Below, one piece after another: positions 21,690-32,564 of a stretch of DNA of 37,118 nucleotides. The stretch covers positions 1-37,118 of the forward strand of contig JABUQX010042105.1 in the NCBI GenBank assembly GCA_015478945.1, read 5' to 3'. The notes under the pieces were generated by a model. It made no database searches and was not told the origin of the DNA. It was given only the letters and a program-made list of their open reading frames with translations. This DNA comes from Trachelipus rathkii. Taxonomy: Eukaryota > Arthropoda > Malacostraca > Isopoda > Trachelipodidae. The number at the start of each line of letters is the position of its first letter. Within the stretch, counting starts at the first letter, position 1. The translations under genes were made by a program, and so were the position numbers.

Positions 21690-22260
21690 CCCACACTAAA
21701 AGATTAGAAAAAGAACAATACAGCATGTTTAGACAGCTACTACGCGACATACATCAACTCCACACATCTCACACTTCATTTGGAAGTGGGCACATTCTCT
21801 CTCATACAAGTGGGCTATATTTGAGGTTCACTTTGGAAGGTATGTGTGTGTTGAAGGTTCATAAATTTATGAAATTTGCTGCTACCGCGACGATCAACCT
21901 AACACAACATGGGATCTCAACATAATTAATTAAATAGTAATAATTTAAGAGTTCTTAATGCAGCATTGGCGCTAAGTCCCAAAAATTCACATCAAGTCCT
22001 TTAAATTGTGTGAAGAACAATTTTCAGACAAACCAATCATACTCTAACAACACTTAGCCACTAAATCACAATCAACTTACATCAACTGACAGAGACACAA
22101 ATTTTTCACTCACTCGATGGGATAATAGGTGCAACGCGTTTCTAGTCGGTATGGGTCGCGCGAACCAAATTTTTTTGGTTCTGCTCTATATTACTAGATA
22201 ACAGAGGTGAGGCTATTTTTACGTAAACCAAACACAGAGTGTTTTACCATTTAGGTAACA
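21690..22260. other. Unassigned stretch before the cofilin exon
   Basis: Moderately complex DNA, 66-codon forward frame at 21725-21925 without family signature. Upstream intron of the cofilin gene if the gene runs through here. Confidence 0.4.
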
Positions 22261-22267
22261 GTAACTA

Positions 22268-22319
22268 TATATATATATATATAATACTATTATATATTAT
22301 ATATATATATAACATCCAC

Positions 22320-22357
<38 letters not shown>

Positions 22358-22383
22358 TATATATCATATATATATATTATTAG
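22268..22383. repeat. (TA)n tract running into the cofilin exon acceptor
   Basis: Imperfect TA repeat ending in TATTATTAG, which doubles as the splice acceptor. There is no ordinary polypyrimidine tract, which is unusual for a constitutive acceptor. Confidence 0.9.
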
Positions 22384-22506
22384 TGTGGTGGAAGAGAAGC
22401 CACTTATGATGACTACCTAAATGATCTTGCAAGTGCAGGCCCAGATGAATGCAGATATGGTCTTTATGATTTTGAATATGATCACCAATGTCAGGGAACC
22501 TCAGAT
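22384..22506 (+). CDS. ADF/cofilin, internal coding exon
   Basis: ADF/cofilin binds G- and F-actin in the cytoplasm and severs and depolymerises filaments. This exon runs from ATTAG| at 22383 to GAT|GTGAGT at 22507, giving 41 codons, phase 0 at the 3' end. The peptide contains EATYDDYLNDLASAGPDE and CRYGLYDFEYDHQCQGTSD, the hallmark middle part of arthropod cofilin (twinstar in flies), including the YDFEY..CQGTS beta-strand region that leads into the long actin-binding helix. It is uninterrupted and has clear sites, unlike the repeat genes nearby. The first residues (CGG) fit the family less well than the rest; the true acceptor may be TATTATTAG as given or GGAAG a few bases on. Upstream exons (start and first actin-contact helix) are not seen in the window. 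Confidence 0.92.
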
Positions 22507-23964
22507 GTGAGTATGGTATTTTTACAATTTTTTAAATTGGTCATTAAATAAGGAATTAGAGGCCAAGGGGTGTAAGTGACAGATTTTTTTTGAGAAAAAT
22601 TGTATTAAAAGTTTCAGAACAGTACATGGTTATAATAAATTTGAATTGCCAATGACATGGCAGATCAACAGAATCACTTGTAAAATAATTACATTGCTTT
22701 GCCAACAATCTGTTGAATGCTTGATTTGCCCCTTGCTGCACTTCTCAATTTCAATTTTGCCTATGACCACCCCAAATGTTAGTTCAATATAATGGTACAA
22801 ATAATAATAAAAAAATTTATAAGTTACTACTGCCATAAATGTATATCTTACTACCCCAAATTACACCACTTTTAATTAAAAAAAAAAAAAGTATCACCGT
22901 ATTATCATATTCTAGTTTTTTGTGACAAAATTGCAATTTGAGGTTTGTTTACTTTTCAATGTCACTAATAGTTTCAATCTTAACAGCTAATCGGATTAAA
23001 TTTTTTTAGAATTTATTTATTCATTTATTTTAATAAATGAGTTTATAAATCGTTTTAATCAGAATTGCCTTTCAAATAAGGTTGCATTATGACTTCAAAC
23101 TAATGAATATTAATAATTTATAGGTCTTCACTTATGCTCTTCTGTAATTTAAAAATTTTAATAAATATATATTTACAACAAAATATCCCATCTCTAATTT
23201 ATTCAAATTTCTAATTAATATTAACAAGAATAACTCGAGTCCTCCTAAAATTGTTTACGACAAACTAAAAATTATTATCTAAAGGCAATAATAATTCAAT
23301 ACATTTTTAATACATAGAACCTAATAATAGCTGAGCTAAATTTATTTGCTTGATATAAAAAATAAAAGCAGTGAGAAAGTCTACGGTCTGACCTAATCCG
23401 ATAAAGATATTTACTAATTCAAATGGAGCAGTTGCAGAGTCAGTGCAGGAAAAAATGCAGAGCTGCAGAAAAAAAATATTTTTACTATGAATATAAATAT
23501 TAAATTTCAGAGCATGTATATTTATGGGAGATGCACCTTTTTTTATTTAGAACATTTTTTATGTAACAAAAATACCCCCCAACCCCAGAATCCAAACACA
23601 CTAGCCAGATTGAAGGGGTGTGGTCATCAGCCAAATTTAGTCATATAAACATTTAAAAAACAAAAACAATTTTTTAAATGTTGGAGCAGAGCAATTTTAA
23701 AATGATGGAACTGGATTTGTTAGCAGTCAACAAATTGAATATCCTGTGAATATTGGTGGAAAGAAAGAGACAATAGTAACAAGTCATTTTCCTTTAACAC
23801 TTTCCCTTCACTGTGCCTGGTATTTTTAACCAGAACCAAAATTTCAGTTGTGAAAATTTTAAAAATTTGAAGATTAATTCAAAATTAATTTAGTACCAAT
23901 ATAAATTTGTAACGCCATAAACGAAGCGATTACTTTGCTCCATTTTTATCATTGATATTACCAA

Positions 23965-24185
23965 CCTTTTGTCAAGTTATGAAGAATTATGTGAAACCGT
24001 CACAGATAAAATCTACCCTAGGCTTCACAACACAGTGACTGACCCCCACTGTGGTATCGTCAATATAAGGGTTCATCCCCTTGGCAAGACCCACAACCAT
24101 ACCCTTCACCAAACCCCGCCATTCACTCCTATTATTCACCATTCTTCTAGCTTGAATCAAATTCACATTAGTCATTCCATGTCAA
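23965..24185 (-). mobile_element. LINE 3'-end fragment, same family as 27735-30700
   Basis: Matches the segment at about 27868-28075: CGTCACAGAxxAxAAAATC, CTAGG, then the blocks CCCCACTGTGGTATCGTC, GGTTCATCCCCTTGGCAAG and CAAAACCCCGCCATT-like sequence. It represents the 3' untranslated part of the minus-strand element. The forward and reverse short frames here are repeat artefacts. Confidence 0.75.
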
Positions 24186-24289
24186 ATAATCACCGTAATG
24201 ACTGATATTCTTCCTTGACCTCATATTTTGATGAAACTTTATAAATAGATTTACCTTACCTAGTTATGAATTAAAATAATGTATATTAT

Positions 24290-24885
24290 TATAATCTTCC
24301 TCCTATCCCTAGATTGGGGGTGAGGTGCGTAGCATACACCGAAACAGTAGTAGAAGAACATAGCGCAAGTCTGAAAAGAAAGCCCTCCCCCCACTTTTAC
24401 CATCCCCTTTATACCCCCAGTGATAAATCTTCGGAATCATAAAAATCCATAATGAGGGTTTACGAGACTGCGACGGACCCTCACTGTGGTATCTCGTCAA
24501 TGTGGGGTTCATCCCCTGGGCAAAGCCCACGAGCATACCCCCTCGCAAAACCCCACCTTTACTCCTGTTATGCACCTTTCTTTTCGCCTCTGCCAAACTC
24601 ATTCCTATTCAGGCATTCCTTTACTAACTCAATCCACTTTTTTTTCGGTCTCCCAGCTAGTCGATTCCCAGTACACTAACCACTTTTCATCCGCTTAACC
24701 AACCGACTATGATACATCCTTTCCACATGACCAAACCATCTCGGTGTAGTTTATTCTCATTTACTCCTTCACACCACACAACTCCCTAATTCTTTAATTC
24801 CTCATTTTATCAATTCTTCTCGCAAGTAACATGCCCCTAAGATTGTTCATCTGAACACATTGTACCTTAGAACTATACTAGACCA
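24290..24885 (-). mobile_element. LINE C-terminal and 3'-end fragment, same family as 27735-30700
   Basis: Shares with the 27.7-28.4 kb copy the complement of GGRPKKKWIESV-type coding sequence (CTCAATCCACTTTTTTTTCG at about 24627-24646), the FGH motif (CATGACCAAACCA, about 24726), and a 3' untranslated block with TCACTGTGGTATCTCGTC and CAAAACCCCACC. The end at about 24885 corresponds to about 28380 in the long copy. It is 5'-truncated, and lies in the cofilin intron in antisense orientation. Confidence 0.8.
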
Positions 24886-24892
24886 TAGTTTC

Positions 24893-25015
24893 ACATATAT
24901 ATATATATATTATATATATATTACTATATACTATATATACTAATTATATCTATATTATTATATATATATATATTATACTTATATAATATATATAATTATA
25001 TATATATATAATTAA
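24893..25015. repeat. (TA)n tract before the terminal cofilin exon
   Basis: Imperfect TA repeat that ends only about 15 bases before the splice acceptor of the last exon. Confidence 0.9.
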
Positions 25016-25034
25016 TTAATTTTCTTTCCCATAG

Positions 25035-25103
25035 GCGACAGACATGGCTGAAGCATCATACGAATGCGTTCTTGAGAAACTACGCGCAACTGATCGATCG
25101 TAA
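25035..25103 (+). CDS. ADF/cofilin, terminal coding exon with stop
   Basis: Acceptor TTTTCTTTCCCATAG precedes base 35. The exon encodes ATDMAEASYECVLEKLRATD then RS and TAA at 25101-25103: 22 residues, phase 0. It is the C-terminal helix of ADF/cofilin; the ATD(L/M)xEAS....EEKLRATDR pattern is nearly invariant in arthropods. Together with 22384-22506 it shows that one gene on the + strand spans this region. The phase agrees with a 3n-long missing exon, or with direct joining, which would delete about 44 residues of the actin-binding core and presumably destroy the fold. Confidence 0.93.
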   Translation, partial: ATDMAEASYECVLEKLRATDRS

Positions 25104-25420
25104 TGAGATCATAAGATGATGTTTTTGTAATCCTTGATTATTATTATTTATTATCAATATAATTATTATTTTATTATTATTTGTGTTTGTCATTAATCAA
25201 TCTTGAATAACTTTTTACAATTATTAAATAATTATATTTATAAAACTATGTTTACTAAATATTTTTAAGAAATTCAAAAAGGTACCTATGATGTACCAGG
25301 TTGTAGAAGAAAATAAAAAAGATAGCACCAGAAATTGTCGACAACTGATGCCATTAGTCAAGCGTGGTTGTCCTACAGGGATTTGAATAAATTAATTAGC
25401 TCTCAATTAAAAATTTAATA
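25104..25420 (+). promoter_or_regulatory. Cofilin 3' UTR with possible polyadenylation signals
   Basis: AT-rich sequence after the stop codon. AATAAA hexamers occur at about 25313 and 25385 (and ATTTAATAAAATAAC near 25418). Which one is used cannot be told from sequence. Confidence 0.45.
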
Positions 25421-25970
25421 AAATAACATTTCAAATATGCAAGATTGGTTCAAATGACAAAGGCAAAGGGCAGTCCTAAAACTGGTTGAAATAAATAGGC
25501 GCTGTATTGTTGAGGATAACAATAACTCTAAGAAGAAGCTAAGTCTATGTTATTTTTTTATAACCTACTTATAAAAGATAAGTCATTGTACGTAAGAAAT
25601 AAATCATAGAAATAATATTTAATAAAATATTCTCGTTAGATGATTAATTGTATTTAGACAATCTTGTTTGTGCAGTATATGTTTATACTAATATACTTTC
25701 TTTTGTTGTTAATAACATTGTAAGTTCCTGCTTCTAAGAATTCCACTCTTCCAGAATTTAATTCCCTGGATTTGTCAGTAATCAAGGATTGTGCACTGAT
25801 CTTTGAGAGTATGTCAAAACTAAATATATTCTTGATCACTTATTAGTTTTAATAAGTTGCAATAAAATTCCTCTATCTAATAATTTTGTTTGGGATATTT
25901 TACACTAATTTTTTGTGCATATATATGTGAGTGAATTGAATAAATTTGTTTTTGCTAGCAATTAATTTTG
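25421..25970. other. AT-rich stretch downstream of cofilin
   Basis: No gene, RNA or clear repeat recognised. The 61-codon minus-strand frame at 25654-25839 has no family signature. Confidence 0.4.
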
Positions 25971-25973
25971 ATC

Positions 25974-26070
25974 TCTCTCTCTCTTTCTCTCTTTCTCTCT
26001 CTCTCTCTTTCTCTTTCTTTCTTTCTCTTTCTCTCTCTCTCTCTTTCTCTCTCTCTCTTTCTCTCTCTCC
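25974..26070. repeat. (CT)n microsatellite
   Basis: CT/CTTT repeats over about 97 bases. The Arg/Glu-rich minus-strand frame across it is spurious. Confidence 0.95.
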
Positions 26071-26399
26071 GTTAATCGGTGACTTGGCTTTACTTTCAAG
26101 ATACATGTGGTAAACTCCGACCATTTCTTTATCCCAAAATAACAGTAGATGTGTAGCTTCCTACCTGTATCCCTGATAGACTTGTGGATGAGTGAAACTT
26201 AATACTTTCCTCTGAAAAGGTGTACATTCCACCTTACTCTGCAACTTAGACTAATATACTTTTGTTTAACCCCCCGCTTGTTCTGGTGGTGATCGACACC
26301 GTGACTACTTCAGGAATTACATTCACCATCTGACTCGAGAAACTCGACTGTTTTCATCCTAGGATGGTTTCAAAATCTAATTGTGACAAATCCTTTCTC

Positions 26400-27250
26400 C
26401 ACAACTCTGGTTCCTCTTCCTCTCACTTTCTGGAATTTTGCATAAAATGTCAACTCTAGCTTTGCTTCCTTTTTCCCTCTTCTATCTAAATATGGGAGAC
26501 CGCATTCTAAAGCTAAGTTTTTCTCTGACCTTTGCCTCTAATTCCATTTTAGACGTTTCTGGAGCAATTCTTCCTCCATCCTCTGTAACTCATGCTCAAC
26601 GTTTTTTTTTTTCTACAGATGTTATTTCTTTTTCTTTCTCTCTAAGCGTAAACTAAAGGCATGTGGTCTTTATAGTATGGATCCCTCCCTTGCTCCTGAG
26701 CTTGCCCCTTGCCTTGGTAAACATTCTGTCCTTACACTTAGACATTTCCTTTGCTGGAGGCATGAACTTATTCAACCTGTGCTGGAAAATTTGTTTCCTT
26801 GAGCCTATTACTACGGTCCTATCGCTTCTATTTATAAGGTTTTCCAGCATTTTAAATGGGAAGATTTGGAAACTTATTCTGTATCTTTGGTCGCCACTTT
26901 GACTTTGGAAAGGAACGCTCAATTGGTAAACTTTGTCCCATTAGTAGTTAATGCAGATCAATAGGACTTTCAATGCCTCTAAATCGGTTACTGGTAAACT
27001 TTGTCCCATTAGTAGTTAATGCAGAGCAGTACTACTTTCAATGCCTCTAAATCGGTTACTTTATCAATACTGGAAAAATTTTCAGACCTTTGAAAACTGC
27101 TCGAATTTACTCCTAATGTTCTTAGATATTTTAGTTATCATTTTTATTGGAATAATCACATTATTTCTCAAACTTGTGCGCATTCAAAATTTATTCCCAC
27201 CATCCCAGTTGCTGTGGATTGAAGGGACGTTCGTTCTTGCATGAAGTAAA
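26400..27250 (+). other. Complex sequence with broken forward frames, unknown origin
   Basis: Between 26438 and 27240 the forward frames read non-repetitive peptides such as LGKHSVLTLRHFLCWRHELI, YYGPIASIYKVFQHF and WEDLETYSVSLVATLTLERN, interrupted by stops and frame changes. Codon-like texture suggests a decayed coding sequence, but I cannot place the family. A C-rich G-run and T-run follow at 27301-27325. It may be a retroelement or an old pseudogene. Confidence 0.35.
26924..27059. repeat. Recent 68-bp tandem duplication
   Basis: 26924-26991 is repeated at 26992-27059 (TGGTAAACTTTGTCCCATTA to CTAAATCGGTTAC) with about four mismatches. 68 is not a multiple of three, so it breaks any frame running through. 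Confidence 0.95.
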
Positions 27251-27519
27251 TTTTGCATACATGGCGTTTTTGCCACTAGTTATTGGAGGGGTGGAACGAG
27301 TTTTTTTTCTGGGGGGGGGGGGAGTGTAGATCAACTTTTTTTCGATGATCACTTATCCTTTACCACTTCTAAATGCACATTGTTCTTTACCAATCAGTCC
27401 CTTGACACACCCTTTCATCCAAATTCTAGCATATATCTTCCCTACAACACCATAAATAAAATAATTTCTTCATAGTTCCTACAGTTGTCATCATCTCTAA
27501 CTTTTATATAAAGATACTA

Positions 27520-27700
27520 TTATTGCTTTCCATACGAGTATCACTCGCGACTCCTGCGAGAGGACGCTGGTTCAATCCTCCGCGTAGCAGTTGGAGTTTA
27601 ATCTTCCTGGGGGCAAGAATTAAAACTGGACACGTTGGTGGTGCTGGTTTTAGCTGGCCCTAAAGTTCGATTTCTTGTAGTCCCCCATATTACTCTCTGA
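27520..27700 (+). repeat. Possible tRNA-derived SINE (B box)
   Basis: GGTTCAATCC at 27569-27578 is a near-perfect tRNA T-arm/B box, preceded by CGCGACTCCTGCGAGAGGACGC. I do not see a convincing A box, so it is at most an eroded SINE head with an unrelated body after it. It abuts the 3' end of the LINE at 27735. Confidence 0.35.
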
Positions 27701-27734
27701 AAAGTGGATAAATCACGTTAAAAGAATTATGTCT

Positions 27735-30700
27735 TTCTTTACCTACCTCTTCTTCCCAAGACTGGGAGTAAGGTGCGCTACAAGCATCGGAAAAGAAAAG
27801 CCGTAGGAGAATATGACAAATGTCGAAAAGAAAGCCCAGCTTACCGCCCTATTTATATGAGGTTATGGTGAAAAAACTTCGTCACAGACGAGAAAATCCA
27901 CCCTAGGAGCTTCAATGGGACCGGCGACGGGCCTCACTCTGGTTAAGTCGTTCAATGTAAGGTGTTATCCCTGTGCCAGGTGGGACACATGTAAAACATG
28001 CCCATAACAAAACCCCGTCATTCCTCGCTCCTATCATGCACTGCTTTATTCTCGCCCTGCCAAAACTCACATGTCTCTCTTCATACATTCGTTCACTGAC
28101 TCAATCCACTTTTTTTTCGGTCTCCCAGCCGGTTCGGTATCCTTTTAACTATTAATTAATTAATCATATTCTATCTCTTACACCTAACCGACTATCATTC
28201 ATCCTTTCCCACATGCCCAAACCACTCAACATACTTTTTATTTATTTCCTCATTTCCTTTCTTCATCCCCTTCGAACTCATATGTTTTCTCGTAATATTC
28301 ATTCCTTCATATTTGAGTTAATTTCTTCTTCACTGCATGGCTCCTAAGAAAGTCCATCTGAACACATTGAAGCTTTAGATCTATACTTCTTATTCCAACA
28401 TAGTCTTCACCAAACATAGACATACCGCAGTTAACAATACCCTCGATTGTAAGACCGCCTAATCAAGATTTGTCCTTTAATGTGTCAAGAGAATTAATTG
28501 CACCAGCAACCTTTCCTGCCATTTCACGAATCTTTTTCCTACTCCATCTGCATCACTCCGTTTCCTTCTCATCAACACATTTGAACCCTAAATATTAATA
28601 ACTCAGCACACTTGCTCCAGGCTGCTTCACTCATCTAACATATATACAAAAACACTGAGGACTGTCCTCCCTGCACAAAACATAACTTACTCTTCATCGT
28701 ATTTACTTTTTCAAACCCTCTCTTTTACTACCCTGCCAAATCTTCTCTGACATCCTCAAACTTCTTTCAGATTCGCCACACAGTCCAACTTCCTGCCGCA
28801 TATAATAGGTAGGGCACCCTCCAACTCATTCATCTCTCCATCATTCTAACACCATTTCCTGACCATCCATCGATTTCTTTCTAATCATCCATATTAAATG
28901 TGATAAACCATGGCAGACATAAACAACCTGTTCACTGCCGCGTATTATCCTAAAGCCAATCACCAGTGAACATTTAATTTACACACGGCTTCCTATCGTC
29001 ATACATACTTTTTGATTCCATTCAGAAGCTTACCACTAACTCATATATAATCAATACCTGCATAACAACTTTCCTTAATTTAACTCTAATCATATCGCTG
29101 TTGCAATCCATAAAACCTAAAATATAATTTATTCATTCAAATCCCTCTCATTTTTCAATCATTTGTTAAATTAAAGATTTGAACTTCCACACATCCTCTA
29201 CCCACTCCTAAATAAAACGCACCTTGTTTTTCAACAATCAGTCACTCGGCACCTCTTTCGACCAAAAATGCCAGCATATACCTTCCTCAAACCAGTCAAG
29301 TAAAGCTTATTCTATAATTTCTATACGAGTTCCCTTTTCCTCGCCTTCTACCTTATACAGGGTACGTATTCGCGTCCTCTAATCTTGAACTATAACCTCC
29401 CCTCGCCTCCATATAAACGCTTTATTCACAACCTCTCAAATCCAATCAAGTCATCATGTCGCTGCCGCTTAGATCATCCCAGTATTTCCAGTCTTACTAA
29501 CCTGCAGATTTACAGTGTGCAATCTTTTCTTCATCATCTACCCCATTACCATAGGTCCTCCTTACTTAATCATCTCAATACCCCAAAATACGTATTCCGT
29601 TCTTTTGTACATCAAACCCCACACATTCAATATCACCTCATCAATTGCCAATGTTATGCATATTTTTCTAAGTGTTCTTTCCATACTCCCCTCATTTCAC
29701 ATCCAGTTCATCAGTTACAAAAGCACCATCCCTATTCATTTATTTAACAGATTCCCCTTATCCTCATTCTTAACGTCTTTCGCGCTTCCTTCCAGAAAGA
29801 GCTTCCTATTTCTTTATCCCTCATTCATCCTCCCTTCCAAACTGTTCATTTTATACTTCTTTTCTCTTCTCCTACGTATGCACCTTTTGTATTTCTTTTT
29901 TCTCCGTTATAAATTCCCAAGCATCTTTGAGCGTCATTCATTGCTTTTAGTACATTCCAATACACAGCATTGTACTCTTACTCTTTAAAAAACAACCCCG
30001 CTTTCCATCGTCACCTCTTCACTTTTTCCAACCATTCGCTGTTAACATTCTTCTTTCCTACTTTAGCACATCCATCCACACACTTCCTTTGCCTACTAAC
30101 TATTCTTCTTCATTGCCAGATTTGTAGTATCAACATTGTTCACAAATTCAACCGGTTTACTCGGAGCGCTTTTACATATTATCTTATTTGTCATTGCTCA
30201 CACTTAACTTCTCATCTTAATTCTTAACCTACTTCCTTTCGTATCAACTTCCTCTCCGATCCAAGCCTCCCACTACTAAATTTTACATAACAACATAATG
30301 ATTCCGATAATCCCATCTAACCCCCTCATGGATTTAACATCCAACACAATATCTTCACATTCTTCACACAACAAATTCATCATACTTGTTTCACTTCGGA
30401 TAACATTCTACTACAACCATCTCAGTATATTTATTGGATACTCTTCGTGGTTTTAAAGATAAGTATGTACTTACATACTCTCTCTTCCACAGATAATCAA
30501 TCACCTTCACCATTCTCATTTTCTTATCGCCACCTACCGAAAAGCCACCTGTTATACCATAACATCCCTTTTGTTGATCACCTATCCATACTCATGCAGG
30601 TCCCACCTATCAATCTGAAGCCTATCACACCCATTCCACCAGATAATTCATTCAGATTATCCAAAAATCGTACATCTCTTCACGTTCCCATCAGATGACC
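27735..30700 (-). mobile_element. Near full-length LINE (endonuclease plus reverse transcriptase), inactivated
   Basis: The minus strand gives, in order and over changing frames: C-terminal endonuclease traces (KYTEMV near 30420-30450; DIVLDVKSMRGLDGI, about 30308-30352), the linker EKRNTKGAYVGEEK (about 29865-29910), FVTDELDVKRGVWKEHLEKY region (about 29665-29725), RT start YKVEGEEKGNSYRNYR (about 29305-29355), EKQGAF, GKLLNGIK (about 29010-29035), the catalytic box, CGESERSLRM (about 28755-28785), VAGAINSLDTLKDKS (about 28470-28515), LKLQCVQMDFLRSHAV (about 28335-28380), WFGHV (about 28210-28225) and a GRPKKKWIESV-type C-terminus (about 28095-28130), then the 3' UTR to about 27735. Order and spacing fit an RTE-like or related non-LTR element. 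The YADD catalytic box reads YAAG at about 28790-28810, and stops and frameshifts are many. The forward-strand frames of 80-157 codons here are shadows. Confidence 0.9.
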
Positions 30701-30764
30701 ATGTCACAACCACACAAATTATGACCTTTATTAAACTTAAATTTAACCATTACGAATCTAGACT

Positions 30765-30935
30765 CCAACAAGGGTTCGGAGGTCGGCGTCGGCCGTGTCG
30801 GACGTCGGGAGTCCAGTGTTTTGAAGAGGGTGTAGTGCGGAGTGCGGAGTCGGTAATTTTGAAGAGGGTGGAGTCGTAAGTCGGAGTCGGTAATTTTCCA
30901 GAGGCCGGAGTCGGAGTCGGTACTTTCAAGATAGA
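30765..30935. repeat. GGAGTCGG-type minisatellite
   Basis: Degenerate repeats of GGAGTCGG and GGTCGG alternating with TAATTTTGAAGAGGGTG-like spacers (30835, 30870). The 83-codon minus-strand frame over it (PTPTYDS) is repeat-encoded. It marks the upstream limit of the LINE. Confidence 0.85.
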
Positions 30936-30939
30936 GTTG

Positions 30940-31590
30940 AGGTCGGAAATTTTAAAAACTGACAAAAGTTTATAAAATTGTGACTGTGATGGACTCGTCA
31001 ATACACTTCATTATGCAAGTTTATTGACTTTCCGACTCTCCACATCAAAACACAGAAATGTGCAAGATTGCAAACTTTCGAAGTTATTTTAACGTCCGAG
31101 GCACCTTATGTTTCAATTGCGATTATATTTTCTAATATACGAACCTTCAACCTTATCCATGCTATATTTTACGACCATCGAAGGAATAAAGAACTCCATT
31201 GTACGAAGAGAATTTTTCTTCTGTATAACAATGATATTATAAACTAGTGTTGTTTAATATTCTATTGATGTCGCATCTATAACAAGGTACAGCTATCACT
31301 GAAGAATCACCAACAAAAAGCTAAAACACTCCATATTCTGCACTTTGCAAATGTGGCAATTTGTATTAAAGGGTTGCAGAAGTTCAAGCGGAAATAAGAG
31401 ATACCCTCTAAACATTATTGTAAAGTGAGCAATGAAACTAAAGAAGAATATCAAACTATTCTCTACGTGTACTTACTTTTAAATCACATTTTATTTTTCA
31501 GGCTGTTCGGAAGAGAATTTATCTAGAAAAGCTTCTAGGATATGTGAACTTTAAAAGAACATTTCTCAGCCGCATAAAAATGTATACTTT
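30940..31590. other. Unassigned AT-rich stretch
   Basis: No frame recognised. It may be the eroded left part of the Polinton-like element that follows. Confidence 0.4.
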
Positions 31591-31599
31591 TTTCATGAA

Positions 31600-32560
31600 T
31601 AATATTGACCAAGTCTAGATTTCAACCTTATGGTTGTCAATAAAGTTTCGAACTACTGTGACAAAGCTTCACCAAGTTACTATCTCAACCCTGTTAAACT
31701 TCTTTGGAAAATCTTGTCATTCCAAGTATATTCTTTATTATGTGTATATCCCAGATACTTATGGTTAAGGGGTTTTAAAAGATAAAAAATCAACGACTGT
31801 TGTTACAGCAGTCAGAGAAATTATAAATGAAGATGGTAGACATCCTCAATGATATAGGACTAGATAAAGCTTCGGAATTTTGTAGGTTAAGAGTTTCAGA
31901 GAAATAGTTACTGAGTATGACAAAGGGTATTACAACACACACATTCTCAGTGAATAAAGCATCTATAGTTGAAAGAGTACAAAGGACTATAAAAAGAAAG
32001 AATGCATACGTATTTTACGAAGATGAATTACATTTTAAATGATAATTCGACTATACTGCAAGACTTGGGCTTACTCTTATAATCGTTCTTATCACATAGA
32101 ACACTTACGAATACACCTATAGGATGAAGACAAAACCTGCTGTACTTATCACACAATGGAAAAATAAAAGATAACACTTGTGTTAAAGTAGGAGATTATG
32201 ACTCAACTTTCAAGCAAGGGATGTAAAATTTCAGGAAAAGTTATGAAGCCGTTGATCGCTGAGAAGTTTTTTTAAAGCACGATACCATCAGAGAAGTTTC
32301 CCTAGAGGACAGCCTAAATTATTTAATATCTTGAGGATTTAGATGTGAAAAAAATAAAAGGAGGATTCTATAACCAAGAAATACAGAAAATACCGTTTGA
32401 TCCTAAGAGTCCCTAGTTATTAAAATTAGAAAAAAATATTAGATAATTGTGAGAGGTAAAAATCAGCAGTATCTTGTCAAATGGATAGGCTACCCTGTGA
32501 AAGTTTAACAGTTATATAAAGGCTAGCGAGATTACAGAAACATTGATCAGTTTACATTGT
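31600..32560 (+). pseudogene. Decayed Polinton/Maverick-type integrase with chromodomain-like C-terminus
   Basis: Retroviral-type integrases join DNA ends into chromosomes. In Polintons (self-synthesising virus-like transposons) the enzyme is encoded by the element. Across the three forward frames I see PRYLWLRG followed by KKSTTVVTAVREIINEDG (about 31740-31835, core region after the first catalytic Asp), LDKASEF (about 31861-31882, second Asp), VNKASIVERVQRTIKRK (about 31951-32001, with the catalytic Glu in VER), LQDLG and TNTPIG (about 32057-32120), a KVGDYDSTFKQG SH3-like segment (about 32188-32220), GGFYNQEIQKIPFDPKSP (about 32361-32414) and YLVKWIGYP (about 32470-32497), a chromodomain-type sequence. 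Order fits Polinton integrase rather than an LTR element (no LTRs or RT next to it). Stops and frameshifts throughout mean it is inactive. Confidence 0.8.
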
Positions 32561-32564
32561 GAAC

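Larger units (their letters stand above)
22507..25034 (+). other. Apparent cofilin intron with missing exon and LINE insertions
   Basis: It starts GTGAGT and ends TTTCTTTCCCATAG. It should contain one more exon of about 130 bases, encoding the family's long actin-binding helix and last strands (the SWCPD..KMLYSS..ALKK region). I searched both strands by eye and did not find it. 22510-23960 is AT-rich and featureless. Two minus-strand LINE 3' fragments follow, then a (TA)n tract (24893-25015) just before the acceptor. Confidence 0.6.

Noticed and set aside
25900..26124. Arg/Glu-rich minus-strand frame
   Set aside because: Product of the (CT)n microsatellite.
29385..30698. Long forward frames (up to 157 codons, membrane-like Leu/Phe/Ser)
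   Set aside because: Complement of the LINE coding strand; the minus strand carries ordered endonuclease and RT motifs.
30750..31001. Pro/Thr-rich minus-strand frame
   Set aside because: Encoded by the GGAGTCGG minisatellite.
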